Below, one piece after another: positions 22,844 through 23,355 of a stretch of DNA of 23,355 bases. The position numbers were made by a program, and so were the translations under genes. Positions within the stretch are counted from its first letter, which is position 1. The number at the start of each line of letters is the position of its first letter. The notes below the pieces were generated by a model. It did not search any database. It had not been told where the DNA came from and saw only the letters and a program-made list of their open reading frames with translations. This DNA comes from an uncultured Mailhella sp. (GTDB taxonomy: Bacteria > Desulfobacterota > Desulfovibrionia > Desulfovibrionales > Desulfovibrionaceae), in contig CAJJMX010000003.1 in the NCBI GenBank assembly GCA_905192935.1, forward strand, positions 1 through 23,355, given 5' to 3'.

Positions 22844-23042
22844 ATGGTCCGGGCATGCGCTTTCGAGTGAAACGCCGCTTTGGCCGTTCCCTCGGAATCT
22901 TCCCGCTTCTCTGGAAAACTACCGGAAAAGAACCCCTATGACCATGCCGCTCCAACATGCCGTCAACGCTGTTCCCATGGACAGGGGCAATGCGTCCCCG
23001 GCCGTCTCCCCGCTCCGGACCGCTCATAATCTCCACTGATAA

Positions 23043-23074
23043 CCAGCCATTGAAAATTAATATTTTTCTTTTTT
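23043..23074 (+). promoter_or_regulatory. 32-bp element shared with 1165-1196 (copy 2)
   Basis: CCAGCCAT, TGAA, AATTAATATTTTTC and T6; 29 of 32 positions equal copy 1. It ends 121 bases before the flavoprotein ATG at 23196. No LysR gene lies next to this copy within the window. Confidence 0.65.
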
Positions 23075-23195
23075 TTCCTCCTCTCCTATTTTCTGGAATA
23101 GATGTTCAGAAGGTTTAAGCCACTTCGCCCTGCGGCCCCTTCCGCTTCCGGAGCCGCTTAAAATGTCACAATCCTGTATCGCCAAAGGAGAGCGT

Positions 23196-23355
23196 ATGAA
23201 GCCCATCTACAAAGAAAAATATCCCCATCTGTTTGAACCGCTCTATGTCGGCAAGAACAAAGTGCGCTTCAACAACCGCTTCAACGTAGCCCCCATCGGC
23301 TCCGGCGCCACCGGCGGCGGTGAAGACAGCGACGGCCGCATCAACACCTTCGGCA
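23196..23355 (+). CDS. Second Old Yellow Enzyme-type flavoprotein (5' part only)
   Basis: Only the first 53 codons are in the window. The peptide (KEKYPHLFEPLYVGKNKVRF, then NNRFNVAPIGSGATGGG and DGRINTFG) is clearly paralogous to the start of the 2867-4867 protein. Shared phrases are EKY, FEPL, FNNR, AP-G--ATGGG and GRINTFG. The start follows AAAGGAG by 5 bases. It is probably a full-length FMN/Fe-S/FAD oxidoreductase in the next window. It shares an upstream element with the first flavoprotein operon. Confidence 0.85.
   Translation, partial: MKPIYKEKYPHLFEPLYVGKNKVRFNNRFNVAPIGSGATGGGEDSDGRINTFG

Larger units (their letters stand above)
22744..23195. other. Gene-free interval between aldolase and second flavoprotein
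   Basis: After the aldolase terminator (22813-22843) about 350 bases hold no supportable gene. The stretch contains the second copy of the 32-bp element (23043-23074), an AT- and pyrimidine-rich tract to about 23100, a GC-rich segment, and the ribosome binding site AAAGGAG (23184-23190) of the flavoprotein gene. A 33-codon ORF at 22938-23039 lacks a good ribosome binding site. Confidence 0.6.

Noticed and set aside
22938..23039. 33-codon plus ORF after the aldolase
   Set aside because: No good ribosome binding site and no recognisable product; it ends just before the shared element.
1..23355. CRISPR arrays, tRNA genes, rRNA or insertion sequences
   Set aside because: No regularly spaced repeats, cloverleaf other than tmRNA, rRNA segment or transposase reading frame was seen.

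Overview
The window reads as chromosomal DNA of a GC-rich sulfate-reducer-type bacterium, most likely a member of the Desulfovibrionaceae. The support is a Gram-negative lipid A and outer-membrane cluster, a one-piece tmRNA whose tag reads ANNDYEYACAA (close in style to Desulfovibrio tags as I remember them), Desulfovibrio-like protein sequences throughout, and a DUF4037/TPR/DUF4125 trio. This assignment is by recognition only; no database search was run.

Left part (1-6151): a LysR-type regulator diverges from an operon of a DASS/SLC13-like membrane transporter and a 666-aa Old Yellow Enzyme-type Fe-S flavoprotein. Facing them across a bidirectional terminator is an iron-dependent alcohol dehydrogenase. 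The last 160 bases of the window begin a second, paralogous flavoprotein gene. A 32-bp element (29/32 identical) lies at nearly the same distance upstream of both flavoprotein operons (123 and 121 bases before the start codon), which suggests a shared regulon, possibly controlled by the LysR protein.

Centre (6572-12532, all minus strand): rplM-rpsI with a structured leader, a DMT/EamA exporter, a shikimate-kinase-like P-loop kinase, and then skp-lpxD-fabZ-lpxA. The last four fold and route periplasmic proteins and make the acyl-UDP-GlcNAc precursors of lipid A. bamA and lpxB are not in this window.

Middle right (12796-16219): an HD-domain phosphohydrolase, the tmRNA gene with a strong terminator, and a small serine recombinase. 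The recombinase is preceded by an unlisted 56-codon ORF that has a strong ribosome binding site and stops 2 bases before the recombinase start. A 21-bp operator- or recombination-site-like inverted repeat lies upstream.

Right part (16220-23355): an Rrf2 regulator with an IscR-like Cys/His set is followed by a tight cassette of a DUF4037 nucleotidyltransferase-fold protein, a TPR protein and a DUF4125 protein. This cassette is the best candidate here for an undescribed system. A minus-strand pair follows (a YhaM-like OB/HD exonuclease overlapping tmk), then surE, then a class II fructose-bisphosphate aldolase with a very strong terminator.
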